Assembly: GCF_026626335.1 (NCBI RefSeq)
Contig: NZ_JAPNTZ010000012.1
Location: forward strand, 1-64,000
Length of the DNA: 64,000 nucleotides
Direction: 5' to 3'
Source of the DNA: Paractinoplanes pyxinae
Lineage (GTDB): Bacteria; Actinomycetota; Actinomycetes; Mycobacteriales; Micromonosporaceae
In this document: positions 34,647-42,901 of the stretch, one piece after another
How positions within the stretch are numbered: position 1 is the stretch's first letter
How the letters are laid out: every line of letters starts with the position of its first letter
Notes under the pieces: generated by a model
Database searches by the model: none
The model's input: the letters and a program-made list of their open reading frames with translations, nothing else
What the model was told of the DNA's origin: nothing
Made by a program: the position numbers and the translations under genes

Positions 34647-35171
34647 TCAGCGCCGACGCCGGCGCACCAGCGCCGTCACCACCGCGGCGCCGGCCACGGC
34701 GATCGCCCCGGCCACGGCCAGCGGCATCGGGCGGCGCTCCCGCACCACCCCGTCGGCGTCGGTGCGGCCGACGAACTGGTCCGTCGTGCCGGCCGCGGTC
34801 TCGGCCAGGCGGGCCGTGTGCTGCGCGGTCGCCTGCTTGACGTGCGCCAGCCCGTCGGTCGTCGCGTGCTTGACCTGCTCGGTCTTCTCGGCGGCGACCT
34901 CTTTCAGCTGCGACGTCTTCTCGGCCGCGGCCTGCTTGACCTGCCCGGTCTTCTCCGCCGCGGCCTGCTTCATCTGCTCGGTCTTCTCGGCCGCGGTTTG
35001 TTTCACCTGCTCGGTCTTGGCCGCGGCGGCCGCCTTCTTCTCGGCCACCGCGTTCTTGACCTGCTTCTTCACATCCGCCTTGGCGGCCAGGGCCGACGCC
35101 GTGTCGGCGAGCTCGGCCCGGGTCTCGGCGATGTCGGCCTGCACCTCTTCGCGCGACCTCGTGTCACTCAT
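34647..35171 (-). CDS. DUF3618 protein with five 11-residue helical repeats
   Basis: 174 aa. The N-terminal SREEVQADIAETRAELADTASALAAKADVKKQVKN is the DUF3618 signature. Residues 52-106 hold five 11-residue repeats of the form KTEQVKQ(A)AAE, an amphipathic helix like late-embryogenesis-abundant or apolipoprotein repeats. One membrane segment lies at about 150-168, followed by RRRRR. The start overlaps the stop of the DUF1469 gene (ATGA). Such pairs are common in actinobacteria next to a phage-holin-like protein; a membrane or stress role is inferred. Confidence 0.85.
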   Translation of the reverse strand: MSDTRSREEVQADIAETRAELADTASALAAKADVKKQVKNAVAEKKAAAAAKTEQVKQTAAEKTEQMKQAAAEKTGQVKQAAAEKTSQLKEVAAEKTEQVKHATTDGLAHVKQATAQHTARLAETAAGTTDQFVGRTDADGVVRERRPMPLAVAGAIAVAGAAVVTALVRRRRR

Positions 35172-35581
35172 GCTTGCCGTCCCTCCCGGATCGCGGCCTT
35201 CACGGTCTCGACGTCGCGCTTGCCGCTGGCCATCGCCTGCTCCGGCTCCGGCGGCACGGCCTGCTTGACCTGGTTCTTGCCGATCAGCGCGGCCACCCCG
35301 GCCACGGCGAACAGCAGAACCGTCACGATGAGCGCGGCTGCCCAGACCGGCAGGACCAGCGCCAGCAGCGCTCCGATCGTCACGAACAGGGCGCCCAACC
35401 CGTACAGGGCAATGACTCCCGCCCCGCCGAGCAACCCGGCGCCGGCACCGGCGCGCTTGCCCTTTTCGACCATCTCCAGCTTGGCGAGCGTCAGCTCGTC
35501 CCGCACCAGCGTCGACACCTGTTCGCTCAGCTGGCTGACCAGCTGGCCAACCGGCTGCTGCTGCTCGGTGTGCGTCGTCAT
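35168..35581 (-). CDS. DUF1469/phage-holin-like membrane protein
   Basis: 137 aa from ATG 35581 with AAGGGAG upstream. QLVSQLSEQVSTLVRDELTLAKLEMVEKGKRAGAGAG is the DUF1469 N-terminus, followed by two membrane segments (about 48-75 and 80-103) and a basic tail. Function is unknown; the family is usually linked to DUF3618 and to envelope stress operons. It is the first gene of a two-gene leftward operon. Confidence 0.85.
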   Translation of the reverse strand: MTTHTEQQQPVGQLVSQLSEQVSTLVRDELTLAKLEMVEKGKRAGAGAGLLGGAGVIALYGLGALFVTIGALLALVLPVWAAALIVTVLLFAVAGVAALIGKNQVKQAVPPEPEQAMASGKRDVETVKAAIREGRQA

Positions 35582-35632
35582 CAGTGAGCTCCCTTCCTCG
35601 GGGAGCTCTTTACCCGCCGATTTGTCGGGTAA

Positions 35633-36247
35633 TCAGGATCCGACCTCGCTCACCTGGACGAACGGCCGATCGTTGAACCAGGTGGCGTGGATGATGAAGC
35701 TGTGCTGCGGCTCGTTGAAGTAGACCGCCATGTTGTCCGGCGAGTCCTGCACCTTCTGCACCGCCCAGCCGTCGGCCGGGGTCGCGGTCACCAGTGAGAC
35801 CACCCCGTCCGAGGTCATCTTGATCACCGCCTGACCGCCTTCGACCCGAAATGACCGTACGTATGTCCGGGTGCCGTCGGCGGCGGTGGTCACCGTCCAC
35901 CCGTCCTCGGTGGTGGTCTTCGGCGGCGTCGTGGCCGTCTCCGCCTTTGTCGGCGCCGGCGGGGTCGGCGTGGTGGCAGCCGGTTCCGAGGACCGCGGCG
36001 GCGTGGTGGTCTTCGTGGCTTTTGTCGGCGTCGGCGTCGGCTTCTTCGTCACCGGTGGCTGCGTGGCGGTCGCACTGGGCAACGGCGCGGGAAAGCTCGT
36101 CGAATCGGCCGCGGGCAGCTGCGCCAGCGCGGCGTCCTCAGGCGAGGACGTACGCAGCACGGGCAGCAACGCCACCGAGGCCAGCACAATGCTCGTCGCG
36201 GTGGCGGCACACCACCCCGCGACCGGCGCCCACCGGGAAGATCGCAC
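35633..36247 (-). CDS. Membrane-anchored protein with Thr/Pro-rich linker
   Basis: 204 aa from GTG 36247. One N-terminal membrane segment (about 9-28), then a long Thr/Pro/Lys linker (about 45-115) as in proteins that span the wall, then a small C-terminal domain of about 85 residues (TYVRSFRVEGGQAVIKMTSDGVVSLVTATPADG, and FIIHATWFNDRPFVQVSEVGS). I do not recognise this domain. It is divergent from an OmpR-type two-component pair, which might use it as accessory sensor or target. Confidence 0.75.
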   Translation of the reverse strand: MRSSRWAPVAGWCAATATSIVLASVALLPVLRTSSPEDAALAQLPAADSTSFPAPLPSATATQPPVTKKPTPTPTKATKTTTPPRSSEPAATTPTPPAPTKAETATTPPKTTTEDGWTVTTAADGTRTYVRSFRVEGGQAVIKMTSDGVVSLVTATPADGWAVQKVQDSPDNMAVYFNEPQHSFIIHATWFNDRPFVQVSEVGS

Positions 36248-36283
36248 GAGGACATCGTCTCATCTGCCCCTATGGTGTACGCC

Positions 36284-36970
36284 ATGGCGATGATCCTGCT
36301 GGTCGAGGACGACCGCATCATCACGGCGGCGTTGTCGCGCGCGCTGACCGATGCGGGGCACGTCGTGCGTCCGGTCGGGCGGGCCGCCGAGGCGCTGAAG
36401 ATCGTCACGGACGAGCGGCCCGACCTGGTCATTCTCGATCTCGGGCTGCCCGACATCGACGGTACGGATGCCCTGCGCATGATGCGGTCGGTGTCCGACG
36501 TGCCGGTCATCGTGGCCACCGCGCGGCGCTCCGAGGCCGACATCATCGCCCTGCTCAGCGCGGGCGCCGACGACTACGTGACCAAGCCGTTCTCGGGCGG
36601 GCACATCCTGGCTCGCATCTCGGCCGTGCTTCGCCGCTCCCGTGCCACGACCAACGAGGCGCCGAGCGCGATCACCGTGGGTGAACTGGTGATCAGTCCG
36701 CGTCAGCGGCGGGCCGAGCTGCGCGGGGAGCCGTTGCAGCTGACCCGGCGCGAGTTCGACGTGCTGGCCTACCTGGCCGAGCGGGTGGGTCAGGTGATCA
36801 GCCGGCGCGAGCTGATGAACGAGGTGTGGAACCAGGCCCGCATCGGCGAGGAGCAGACCATCGACGTGCACATCTCGTGGCTGCGGCGCAAGCTCGGCGA
36901 GACCGCCGCCCAGCCGCGGTTCCTGCACACCGTACGCGGGGTCGGGGTCATGATGGTCGATCCCCGATGA
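36284..36970 (+). CDS. OmpR-family response regulator
   Basis: 228 aa if it starts at ATG 36284. TATGGT (36271-36276) could be its -10, which would place transcription start on or near this ATG, a leaderless mRNA. Receiver domain 1-115 with VEDD, phosphoacceptor in LVILDLGLPD (about D52) and DDYVTKPF; winged helix 130-225 (LTRREFDVLAYLAERVGQVISRRELMNEVW, and VDVHISWLRRKLGE). Overlaps the histidine kinase start by 4 nt (ATGA). Divergent from the Thr/Pro-linker protein. Confidence 0.93.
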   Translation: MAMILLVEDDRIITAALSRALTDAGHVVRPVGRAAEALKIVTDERPDLVILDLGLPDIDGTDALRMMRSVSDVPVIVATARRSEADIIALLSAGADDYVTKPFSGGHILARISAVLRRSRATTNEAPSAITVGELVISPRQRRAELRGEPLQLTRREFDVLAYLAERVGQVISRRELMNEVWNQARIGEEQTIDVHISWLRRKLGETAAQPRFLHTVRGVGVMMVDPR

Positions 36971-38268
36971 GATGGACTCTGAACCGGCTGGCGCTCGCCA
37001 TCACGTCGATGGTCGCGCTCGCCTTTCTGGTGCCCCTGGCCGTGGCAACGCGCCAGATCGCGTACGACCGGGCCGTGAGCGACGCCCGTCAGCAGGCCAC
37101 CTCGCTGGTCACCGTGCTCGGGGTCGACGCCGATCCGACGCTGCTCACCAATGCGGTAGCCAGCACGACCGCCGGTAGCGAAAGCCGGCTGGCCGTCCAC
37201 CTGCCGGAGATGGCGGCGATCGGCGTCTCGCACACCTCGGACGCGCAGATCGCGGTGGCGGCCGAGGCCCGCCGGTCGGCCCTGGCTGCGGTCGGCGGCG
37301 GAATGGTGTATCTGCAGCCCACGGTGCTCACCGACGGTCGTACGGTGGTGGTTGAGGTCTTTGTGCCCGACGCCGAACTGACCCGTGGTGTGTGGGCGGC
37401 CTGGTTCGTGCTCGGCGGCCTGGCCATCGTGCTGGTCGCGGGCTCGACGTTGCTGGCCGACCGGCTCGGCAGCCGCCTGGTGCGAGCCACCCGCGAGCTC
37501 TCCGGCTCGGCCCGGCGGCTGGGCAGCGGCGAACTGGACACGCGCGTCACCCCGGACGGGCCCCGCGAGCTGCGCGACGCGGCGAACGCCTTCAACACCA
37601 TGGCCGACGACCTGAAGAGCCTGCTCGACCGCGAACGGGAACTCGCCGCCGACCTGTCCCACCGATTGCGTACGCCGCTGACCGCGCTCCGGCTGGACGC
37701 CGAGGCGATGCCGCCGGGGCCGATCGGCGAACGCATGCGCCAGGCCTGTGACCTGCTCGACGAGGAACTCGAGGCGATCATCAAGGGCGCGCGGCTCGGC
37801 GTCCAGGCCCGCGGGCAGGAGACGACCGACCTGGTCGAGGTGCTGGCCGACCGGCTCGCGTTCTGGTCGGTGCTGGCCGAGGACCAGGAAAGGCCGTGGG
37901 AGGTCGTCGGCGGCGACGAGCCGGTGCTGGTGGCGGTGCCGCGCAGCGAGCTGATCGGCGTGGTCGACGCGATGCTGGGCAACGTCTTCTCGCACACCCC
38001 GGAACGGGTCGCCTTCCGGGTCACCGTGTCGCCGGCCGGGCTGCTGGTCGACGACGCCGGCCCGGGCATCGCCAACCCGTCGCTGTCCGTCCAGCGTGGA
38101 GTGAGCGGGGCTGGATCGACCGGGCTGGGACTGGACATCGTGCGTCGCGCGGCCGAGATGGTCGGCGGTCAAATGGTGATCGACCGCAGCCCGCTCGGCG
38201 GCGCCCGGGTCGGCATCTATCTGCAGGCCCCGGCTCGTCCGCGGAAGGTCCGCCGTACGGTTTCATGA
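36967..38268 (+). CDS. OmpR-partner sensor histidine kinase
   Basis: 433 aa. Two membrane segments (about 8-28 and 140-162) bracket a periplasmic sensor of about 110 residues. HAMP follows (RATRELSGSARRLGSGELDTRV), then the H box LAADLSHRLRTPLTALRLDAEAM with the phosphorylated histidine, and a compact ATP-binding domain (VDDAGPGI as G1 box, GSTGLGLDIVRRAAEM as G2 box). The N box (VDAMLGNVFSHT) is slightly divergent. It overlaps the response regulator. Signal unknown. Confidence 0.92.
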   Translation: MRWTLNRLALAITSMVALAFLVPLAVATRQIAYDRAVSDARQQATSLVTVLGVDADPTLLTNAVASTTAGSESRLAVHLPEMAAIGVSHTSDAQIAVAAEARRSALAAVGGGMVYLQPTVLTDGRTVVVEVFVPDAELTRGVWAAWFVLGGLAIVLVAGSTLLADRLGSRLVRATRELSGSARRLGSGELDTRVTPDGPRELRDAANAFNTMADDLKSLLDRERELAADLSHRLRTPLTALRLDAEAMPPGPIGERMRQACDLLDEELEAIIKGARLGVQARGQETTDLVEVLADRLAFWSVLAEDQERPWEVVGGDEPVLVAVPRSELIGVVDAMLGNVFSHTPERVAFRVTVSPAGLLVDDAGPGIANPSLSVQRGVSGAGSTGLGLDIVRRAAEMVGGQMVIDRSPLGGARVGIYLQAPARPRKVRRTVS

Positions 38269-38357
38269 TTGTTTTCGGGCCCTTTAAGGCTCCGTTATGG
38301 AAACTCTCCGTAGCTTCTGCGCCGTAACTGCCGCGACGAGACAGTACGGAGAACCAC

Positions 38358-39155
38358 ATGCGCAGGAAGATCGCCTACCCCCTGATGGCCCTCGGCATGA
38401 CAGTGGGCACAACACTGGCGGTCGCCTCACCGGCCCTGGCCCACGGCTACGTGTCGTCGCCGCCGAGCCGTCAGGCGCTGTGCGCGTCGGGTGCCGTCGC
38501 CAACTGCGGCCAGATCCAGTTCGAGCCGCAGAGCGTCGAAGGTCCCAAGGGCCTCAAGTCGTGCGACGGCGGCCTGGCCGGCTTCTCGGTGCTGGCCGAC
38601 GAGTCGCGCAACTGGCCGGCCAAGTCGGTGGGCTCGACGGTCGACTTCAGCTGGGTGCTGACCGCCCGCCACAAGACCTCGACCTGGGAGTACTTCATCG
38701 GCGGGACGAAGGTCGCCTCGATCGACGACGGCGGCGCCCAGCCGGCCGCGGTGGTCAACCACAAGATCGACCTGAGCAAGTTCCCGGGGCGGCAGAAGGT
38801 GCTGGCCGTCTGGAACATCGCGGACACCGGGAACGCCTTCTACAACTGTGTCGACCTGAACGTCGGCTCCTCGGGCGGCGGTGCCGTGCCGCCTCCGGCC
38901 GCTACGACGCCGCCCGCTGTTAGTACGCCGCCCGCTGTCAGTACGCCGCCCACCAAGGCCCCCACCACCACTCCTCCTCCCGCTGCTACGAAGCCGCCGG
39001 CGGCCGTCGGTGGTTCCTGGGCCGCGGGTACGACCTACAAGACCGGTGATGTGGTGACCTTCAACGGCAAGAAGTTCCAGTGCCGGCAGGGCCACACGGC
39101 GATCAACAGCTGGGAGCCGTCGGTCTACACCCTCGCGCTGTGGCTGCCGCTGTGA
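38358..39155 (+). CDS. AA10 lytic polysaccharide monooxygenase with CBM5/12 (chitin type)
   Basis: 265 aa with GGAGAACC upstream. Signal peptide 1-28 ends PALA, leaving mature His1 in HGYVSSPPSRQALC, as the copper site requires. The second copper histidine is H105 in LTARHKTSTWEYFI and the axial aromatic is in NAFYNCVDL. A Thr/Pro linker (about 175-215) contains two near-identical 18-nt repeats, and the last 45 residues are a CBM5/12 (YKTGDVVTFNGKKFQCRQGHTA). It cleaves crystalline chitin oxidatively. The stop overlaps the GTG of a DUF305 lipoprotein gene. Confidence 0.95.
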   Translation: MRRKIAYPLMALGMTVGTTLAVASPALAHGYVSSPPSRQALCASGAVANCGQIQFEPQSVEGPKGLKSCDGGLAGFSVLADESRNWPAKSVGSTVDFSWVLTARHKTSTWEYFIGGTKVASIDDGGAQPAAVVNHKIDLSKFPGRQKVLAVWNIADTGNAFYNCVDLNVGSSGGGAVPPPAATTPPAVSTPPAVSTPPTKAPTTTPPPAATKPPAAVGGSWAAGTTYKTGDVVTFNGKKFQCRQGHTAINSWEPSVYTLALWLPL

Positions 39156-39745
39156 AGCGCACCCTGATCGCCGCCGCCCTGGTCGCGCCGTTCCTGCTGG
39201 GCGCCTGCGGCACAGCGAAGGAGCCCGCCACCAAGTCGACGATCGCTGCCGAAGCCGTGGCCGAGATCAAGGCGGGCGACGAGCACAACGACACCGACGT
39301 GATGTTCCTGCAGATGCTGGCCTACCACCAGAACCAGGGCCTGCAGATGACGTCGACGGCGGTGAAGCGCGCCAAGAGCCCCGAACTGAAGCAGCTCGCC
39401 CAGGCCATCCAGGCCACCGAAAAGGACGAGCTGGCCATGATCGAGTCTTGGCTGACCGGCTGGGGCGCCGACACCAAGGTCGACCAGGCCCCCAGCCTCC
39501 ACGCCGACCACGGCGGCCTCCCCGGCACCGGCGAGGCCGAGATCAAGGCCCTGACCACGGTGAAGGCGGCCGGCTTCGACACCGCGTTCCTCAACCTCTT
39601 CCTGGCCCACCAGCACCAGGCCATGGAAATGTCGAAGATCGCCCTGACCGGCGGCAAGAACGAAGAGACCAAAAAGTTCGCCGAGCGCGTGCAGCAGTCC
39701 CGCCAGGGCGAGATCCAACAAATGCTGAAGTTGATGAACGGGTAA
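39152..39745 (+). CDS. DUF305 His/Met-rich lipoprotein, coupled to LPMO
   Basis: 197 aa from GTG 39152, overlapping the LPMO stop (GTGA). Lipoprotein signal with LLGAC (cysteine 19). The DUF305 signature appears twice: DVMFLQMLAYHQNQGLQM near 50-67 and FLNLFLAHQHQAMEMS near 150-165, rich in His and Met that could hold copper or another soft metal. Some DUF305 proteins are linked to copper resistance. Coupling to a copper-dependent monooxygenase suggests metal supply or storage, which is inference. It is followed by a terminator hairpin. Confidence 0.9.
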   Translation: MKRTLIAAALVAPFLLGACGTAKEPATKSTIAAEAVAEIKAGDEHNDTDVMFLQMLAYHQNQGLQMTSTAVKRAKSPELKQLAQAIQATEKDELAMIESWLTGWGADTKVDQAPSLHADHGGLPGTGEAEIKALTTVKAAGFDTAFLNLFLAHQHQAMEMSKIALTGGKNEETKKFAERVQQSRQGEIQQMLKLMNG

Positions 39746-39760
39746 GTTCGTAGCCCGGAA

Positions 39761-39782
39761 GGGCGGCCTGGCGGGGCCGCCC
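39761..39782 (+). terminator. Terminator-like hairpin after DUF305 gene
   Basis: GGGCGGCC (39761-39768), 6-nt loop, GGCCGCCC (39775-39782), perfect 8-bp stem, 15 nt after the DUF305 stop. No T tract. Confidence 0.65.
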
Positions 39783-39861
39783 TCCGCCGCTACGGCGCTG
39801 CAGCGGGCGCGCAGCCGGGGCGGGCACCCCGGCGTTCATACGCCCCGCCCAGCGAAGGTTG

Positions 39862-39900
39862 GCCCGGTCACCACCCACTCCGCAGGGGCGGTGACCGGGC
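39862..39900. terminator. 11-bp inverted repeat downstream of vsr
   Basis: GCCCGGTCACC (39862-39872) and GGTGACCGGGC (39890-39900), exact, with a 17-nt loop. It lies in the 297-bp space between DUF305 and the convergent vsr gene, so it may terminate either. I see nothing else in that space. Confidence 0.5.
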
Positions 39901-40042
39901 ACCTCTCTTCCCCGGCCCGGATGGGACAGGAACGCCGCAAACCGGTGTTCGCCTGTCGCTCTGGAAGCTGAATCACGTAAGACGGCGCGTGTCGGCTGGT
40001 ACCGCAGCAGGCTGATGCATGTAGGGTCGTACACATGTTCGG

Positions 40043-40507
40043 TCAGTCGAGGGCAGCCCGCACTGACGCTATTGCGTCGTTCAGCGCCTCGTGCTCCCAG
40101 ATTCTGACCACCGACCAGCCCGCGTCCCGCAGCGTGTCATTGACCCGCGCGTCGCGCTCCATGTTGCGCCGCAGCTTCGGAGTCCAGTACCACTCGTTCG
40201 TGGTTGGCTGGCGACCATGCTGAGGGCACACGTGCCAGAAACATCCATCGACGAAAACCGCGACCCGGCGTTTCGTGAAGACGATGTCCGGCCGTACCTT
40301 GACGTCCTCGAGCCGCAGCAAGAGGTCTTTGCGGTAGCGGTAGCCCAGCGCATGCAAAGCATTACGCAGAACCACTTCAGGTTTAGTGTCCCGGCGCCGG
40401 TTCGCCTGCATGTTGCGCGACCGGCCGGCGTTCAACGGCGCCGGATACAAACCTTTCGCGTGCGCGCGTTTGCGCGCCTCTGCAGCGTCATCTTCTGGCA
40501 CGAGCAT
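40043..40507 (-). CDS. vsr: Very-short-patch repair endonuclease (Vsr)
   Basis: 154 aa. MQANRRRDTKPEVVLRNALHALGYRYRK is the Vsr N-terminal signature, RPDIVFTKRRVAVFVDGCFWHVCPQH holds the catalytic Asp and the zinc-binding His/Cys cluster, and WYWTPKLRRNMERDARVNDTL follows as in the family. Vsr nicks beside T in T:G mismatches that arise when 5-methylcytosine deaminates. It is divergent from a C5-cytosine methyltransferase, so it probably repairs damage at that enzyme's target sites. Confidence 0.95.
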   Translation of the reverse strand: MLVPEDDAAEARKRAHAKGLYPAPLNAGRSRNMQANRRRDTKPEVVLRNALHALGYRYRKDLLLRLEDVKVRPDIVFTKRRVAVFVDGCFWHVCPQHGRQPTTNEWYWTPKLRRNMERDARVNDTLRDAGWSVVRIWEHEALNDAIASVRAALD

Positions 40508-40550
40508 CCCACCATCACGCGGCGGCGGCTCCCGGGGCGCCGCACATCAA

Positions 40551-40571
40551 GTGCAAGTAGTGCAAGATACT
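40551..40571 (+). promoter_or_regulatory. Direct repeats and possible -10 before the methyltransferase
   Basis: GTGCAAG occurs at 40551-40557 and again at 40560-40566, followed by GATACT, which could be the -10 of the methyltransferase gene. Such repeats may be an operator for autoregulation. Weak evidence. Confidence 0.3.
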
Positions 40572-40614
40572 CGGCAGCAATCGGCGCTCGCGCCTAGTCC
40601 GGTAAGGAGGCCCC

Positions 40615-41856
40615 GTGGGCAATCTCGAGGTAGTGGAGATCTGTGCAGGTGCCGGCGGGCAGGCGCTGGGCTTGGAGAAGGCGGGGTTCGAACACGCCCT
40701 TGCCGTCGAGCTCGACACCAACGCCTGCAACACCCTGCGTGAGAACCGCCCATCCTGGAAGGTGGTTCAGGGCGACGTAGCTAACACCGAGACCTGGGAT
40801 CCCGCTGCTTATGAGGGTGTAGCCCTGCTCGCTGGCGGCGTACCCTGCCCGCCTTTCACCATCGCGGGGAAGCAATTGGGCGCCACTGACGAGCGAGACC
40901 TGTTCGCGTGGGCCGTCGAGCTCGTTCAGGTCGTCAAGCCGAGGGCACTGCTCCTCGAGAACGTCCGTGGTCTAAGTCTTCCCCGCTTCGCTGGCTACCG
41001 TCAGCACGTCCTGGACAGGCTCGCAGCATTCGGTTATCAGGCTTCCTGGCAGCTGCTTCAGGCATCCGACTTCGGAGTTCCCCAACTCCGGCCTCGTTTC
41101 GTCCTTGTAGCGATGCGAGAGGCGGACGAGGCCGCTCACTTTCACTGGCCGACTCCGGTCGAACGGGTCACCACCGTCGGTGAAGCATTAGGCGAGCTGA
41201 TGGCATCCGGTGGCTGGGAAGGTGCAGAGGCTTGGGCAGCCGGGGCCGACCGTATCGCCCCCACAATCGTCGGCGGCTCCAAGAAGCATGGTGGCGCCGA
41301 CCTAGGTCCCACCCGTGCGAAGAGGGCGTGGGCCGAACTCGGAGTCGACGCGCTAGGCGTCGCGGATGCCCCCCCGAGCGCGGGTGACAAGCCCGACCTC
41401 CGTCCGAAGCTCACCACAGAGATGGTGGCGCGCATTCAGGGCTGGTCGGACGAGTTCCCTTGGACGTTTACCGGCCGCAAGACGACCCGGTACCGTCAGA
41501 TCGGCAACGCCTTCCCTCCTCCAGTCGCTGCCGCCGTCGGCGATGCAATCATGGGGGCGTTCAATCTTGAAGGACCACGTGCCGATCAGCGTGACGTCGA
41601 GTACGACCCCATCTACAAAGCTCTGCGGGAATCCGGCGAATTCATCCCGGCCGAACGGCTCGGAAAGCTTGCGGGCGTGACAGACGCACCCGAACTGGAG
41701 CGCAGAATCAGCCTGCTCAGCCGGGACTTCGACATTGACATCGAGGAAAGCGGTCGCGGCGTCGCTTACCGACTCGGGACCTTCAAGGCTTTTACTGGAC
41801 AGGCCGAGCACGCCCGGCACGCGCAATTTGAGAAACTTCGTTCTCGGATCAGCTAG
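40615..41856 (+). CDS. C5-cytosine DNA methyltransferase of a type II system
   Basis: 413 aa from GTG 40615 with AAGGAGG upstream. Motif I VEICAGAGGQALGLEKAGF, motif IV GGVPCPPFTIAGKQ with the catalytic cysteine, motif VI ALLLENVRGL, motif VIII QLRPRFVLVA, and motifs IX-X ending RYRQIGNAFPPPVAAAVG. The target-recognition region lies at about 180-260. The last 100 residues extend beyond motif X. It is convergent with a NaeI-family endonuclease and divergent from vsr, forming a complete restriction-modification unit. If the endonuclease has NaeI specificity, the methylated site would be GCCGGC. Confidence 0.95.
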   Translation: MGNLEVVEICAGAGGQALGLEKAGFEHALAVELDTNACNTLRENRPSWKVVQGDVANTETWDPAAYEGVALLAGGVPCPPFTIAGKQLGATDERDLFAWAVELVQVVKPRALLLENVRGLSLPRFAGYRQHVLDRLAAFGYQASWQLLQASDFGVPQLRPRFVLVAMREADEAAHFHWPTPVERVTTVGEALGELMASGGWEGAEAWAAGADRIAPTIVGGSKKHGGADLGPTRAKRAWAELGVDALGVADAPPSAGDKPDLRPKLTTEMVARIQGWSDEFPWTFTGRKTTRYRQIGNAFPPPVAAAVGDAIMGAFNLEGPRADQRDVEYDPIYKALRESGEFIPAERLGKLAGVTDAPELERRISLLSRDFDIDIEESGRGVAYRLGTFKAFTGQAEHARHAQFEKLRSRIS

Positions 41857-41863
41857 TGATCCG
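41845..41863. terminator. Hairpin between methyltransferase and endonuclease genes
   Basis: CGGATCA (41845-41851), loop of 5, TGATCCG (41857-41863), overlapping the methyltransferase stop and followed by GATCATTT. The palindrome TGATCCGGATCA (41857-41868) fills the gap between the two convergent stops. Confidence 0.45.
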
Positions 41864-41869
41864 GATCAT

Positions 41870-42901
41870 TTAGGAGCTGGCAAGCTTAGGTATGCCAGAG
41901 CCGGGTTCGCTCGGCCTGGCACGCCGCCACTCCGTTCCGTCCGAATCGAGGAAGAACGGCTCAGCGTCCTCTGGGTGGGCTCGAACGACTTTTAGGGGAA
42001 TGAATTCACCCTTCGCCGGTTGCTGAAGCTTCAAAGCCCTGATTACGCGGTCGTAGCGGGCTTCGTTGCCGATGATGATGTAGCCGTCGTTCGCCAGACG
42101 CGTCCGTGCGCCGCCGTTCTCCCGCATTCTCTTCGGCCCATCGAGCTGTTTCGCGACTGTGACTACAGTTGTTCTCGACAAAAGAATTCCTTCGAATCGC
42201 CGACACAGCTCCAGAATTCTTTTTTGGCCGTCCATCGGACCTTGAAACTTCATGACCTCGTAGGCGTCGCCTGGGCGTTGAAGGAGGGTGTTGGCGGGCA
42301 AGGGTGCGTCAACAGCGATGGAGACGCGCGCCTCCTTCCCGGCGTCGTTCAAACTAGCCTTGGAATCGCGGTTCGCTCCTGCGTTCCGTCGCCCAGGCGT
42401 GATCCAAACAAGCCAGGCTGACCATACAGATTGGTAGTCATCGGCCGTCGCGATCAGGGCGATGCTTCCTTCGATTTCCGGTCCGATCATCCAGCTGGGT
42501 GATGACCCCTTGCGCGAATGAGTGTATTTGGCGTCGACATCCATACCTAGAATTTGATAGTCAGTCTGGTGCCCATCTGCAAGATCGAATTCTTTCTGCA
42601 ATTCAACCTCGAACAATGATCCAGTGTGTGCCTTCTCAGTCTTACTGAGCTGCGCTAAATGAAAGCGCCCTGTAGTTAGGCCTTCATATGATCGATCGAG
42701 CGATCGACGTAGTACATTGCCGATCCGCTCGGTAAGTGCATTGGCACCGCCAGCCCTGCGCTCTAGCTCTTCTTTGACGACCTGCACATCATCGTCGGAG
42801 CTAATCTCCATTTTCGGTGAAGTAGTCGGCTTGAGAGGTTGCAACGCTTGGAGGACTTCGAAGCCCTTGGGGACGGGATTTCTCCGGCGTGAGGTGGCCA
42901 T
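41870..42901 (-). CDS. NaeI-family type IIE restriction endonuclease
   Basis: 343 aa if it starts at ATG 42901; other in-frame ATGs at 42958 and 42811 are possible and none has a good ribosome site. The block FHLAQLSKTEKAHTGSLFEV, ELQKEF, QTDYQ and DVDAKY aligns with NaeI as I recall it. The catalytic residues E98, D114, D123 and K125 have exactly the spacing of NaeI E70, D86, D95 and K97. The position of NaeI L43, where Lys gives topoisomerase activity, is Ser71 here. The C-terminal part (RRFEGILLSRTTVVTVAKQLDG, GGARTRLANDGYIIIG) matches the NaeI second DNA-binding domain. Type IIE enzymes need two copies of their site. The DNA is less GC-rich than its surroundings, a sign of transfer. Confidence 0.9.
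   Translation of the reverse strand: MATSRRRNPVPKGFEVLQALQPLKPTTSPKMEISSDDDVQVVKEELERRAGGANALTERIGNVLRRSLDRSYEGLTTGRFHLAQLSKTEKAHTGSLFEVELQKEFDLADGHQTDYQILGMDVDAKYTHSRKGSSPSWMIGPEIEGSIALIATADDYQSVWSAWLVWITPGRRNAGANRDSKASLNDAGKEARVSIAVDAPLPANTLLQRPGDAYEVMKFQGPMDGQKRILELCRRFEGILLSRTTVVTVAKQLDGPKRMRENGGARTRLANDGYIIIGNEARYDRVIRALKLQQPAKGEFIPLKVVRAHPEDAEPFFLDSDGTEWRRARPSEPGSGIPKLASS

Noticed and set aside
40043..42901. The restriction island as part of a larger defence island or prophage
   Set aside because: No integrase, phage genes or other defence genes adjoin it; purC and DUF305 are ordinary chromosomal neighbours.
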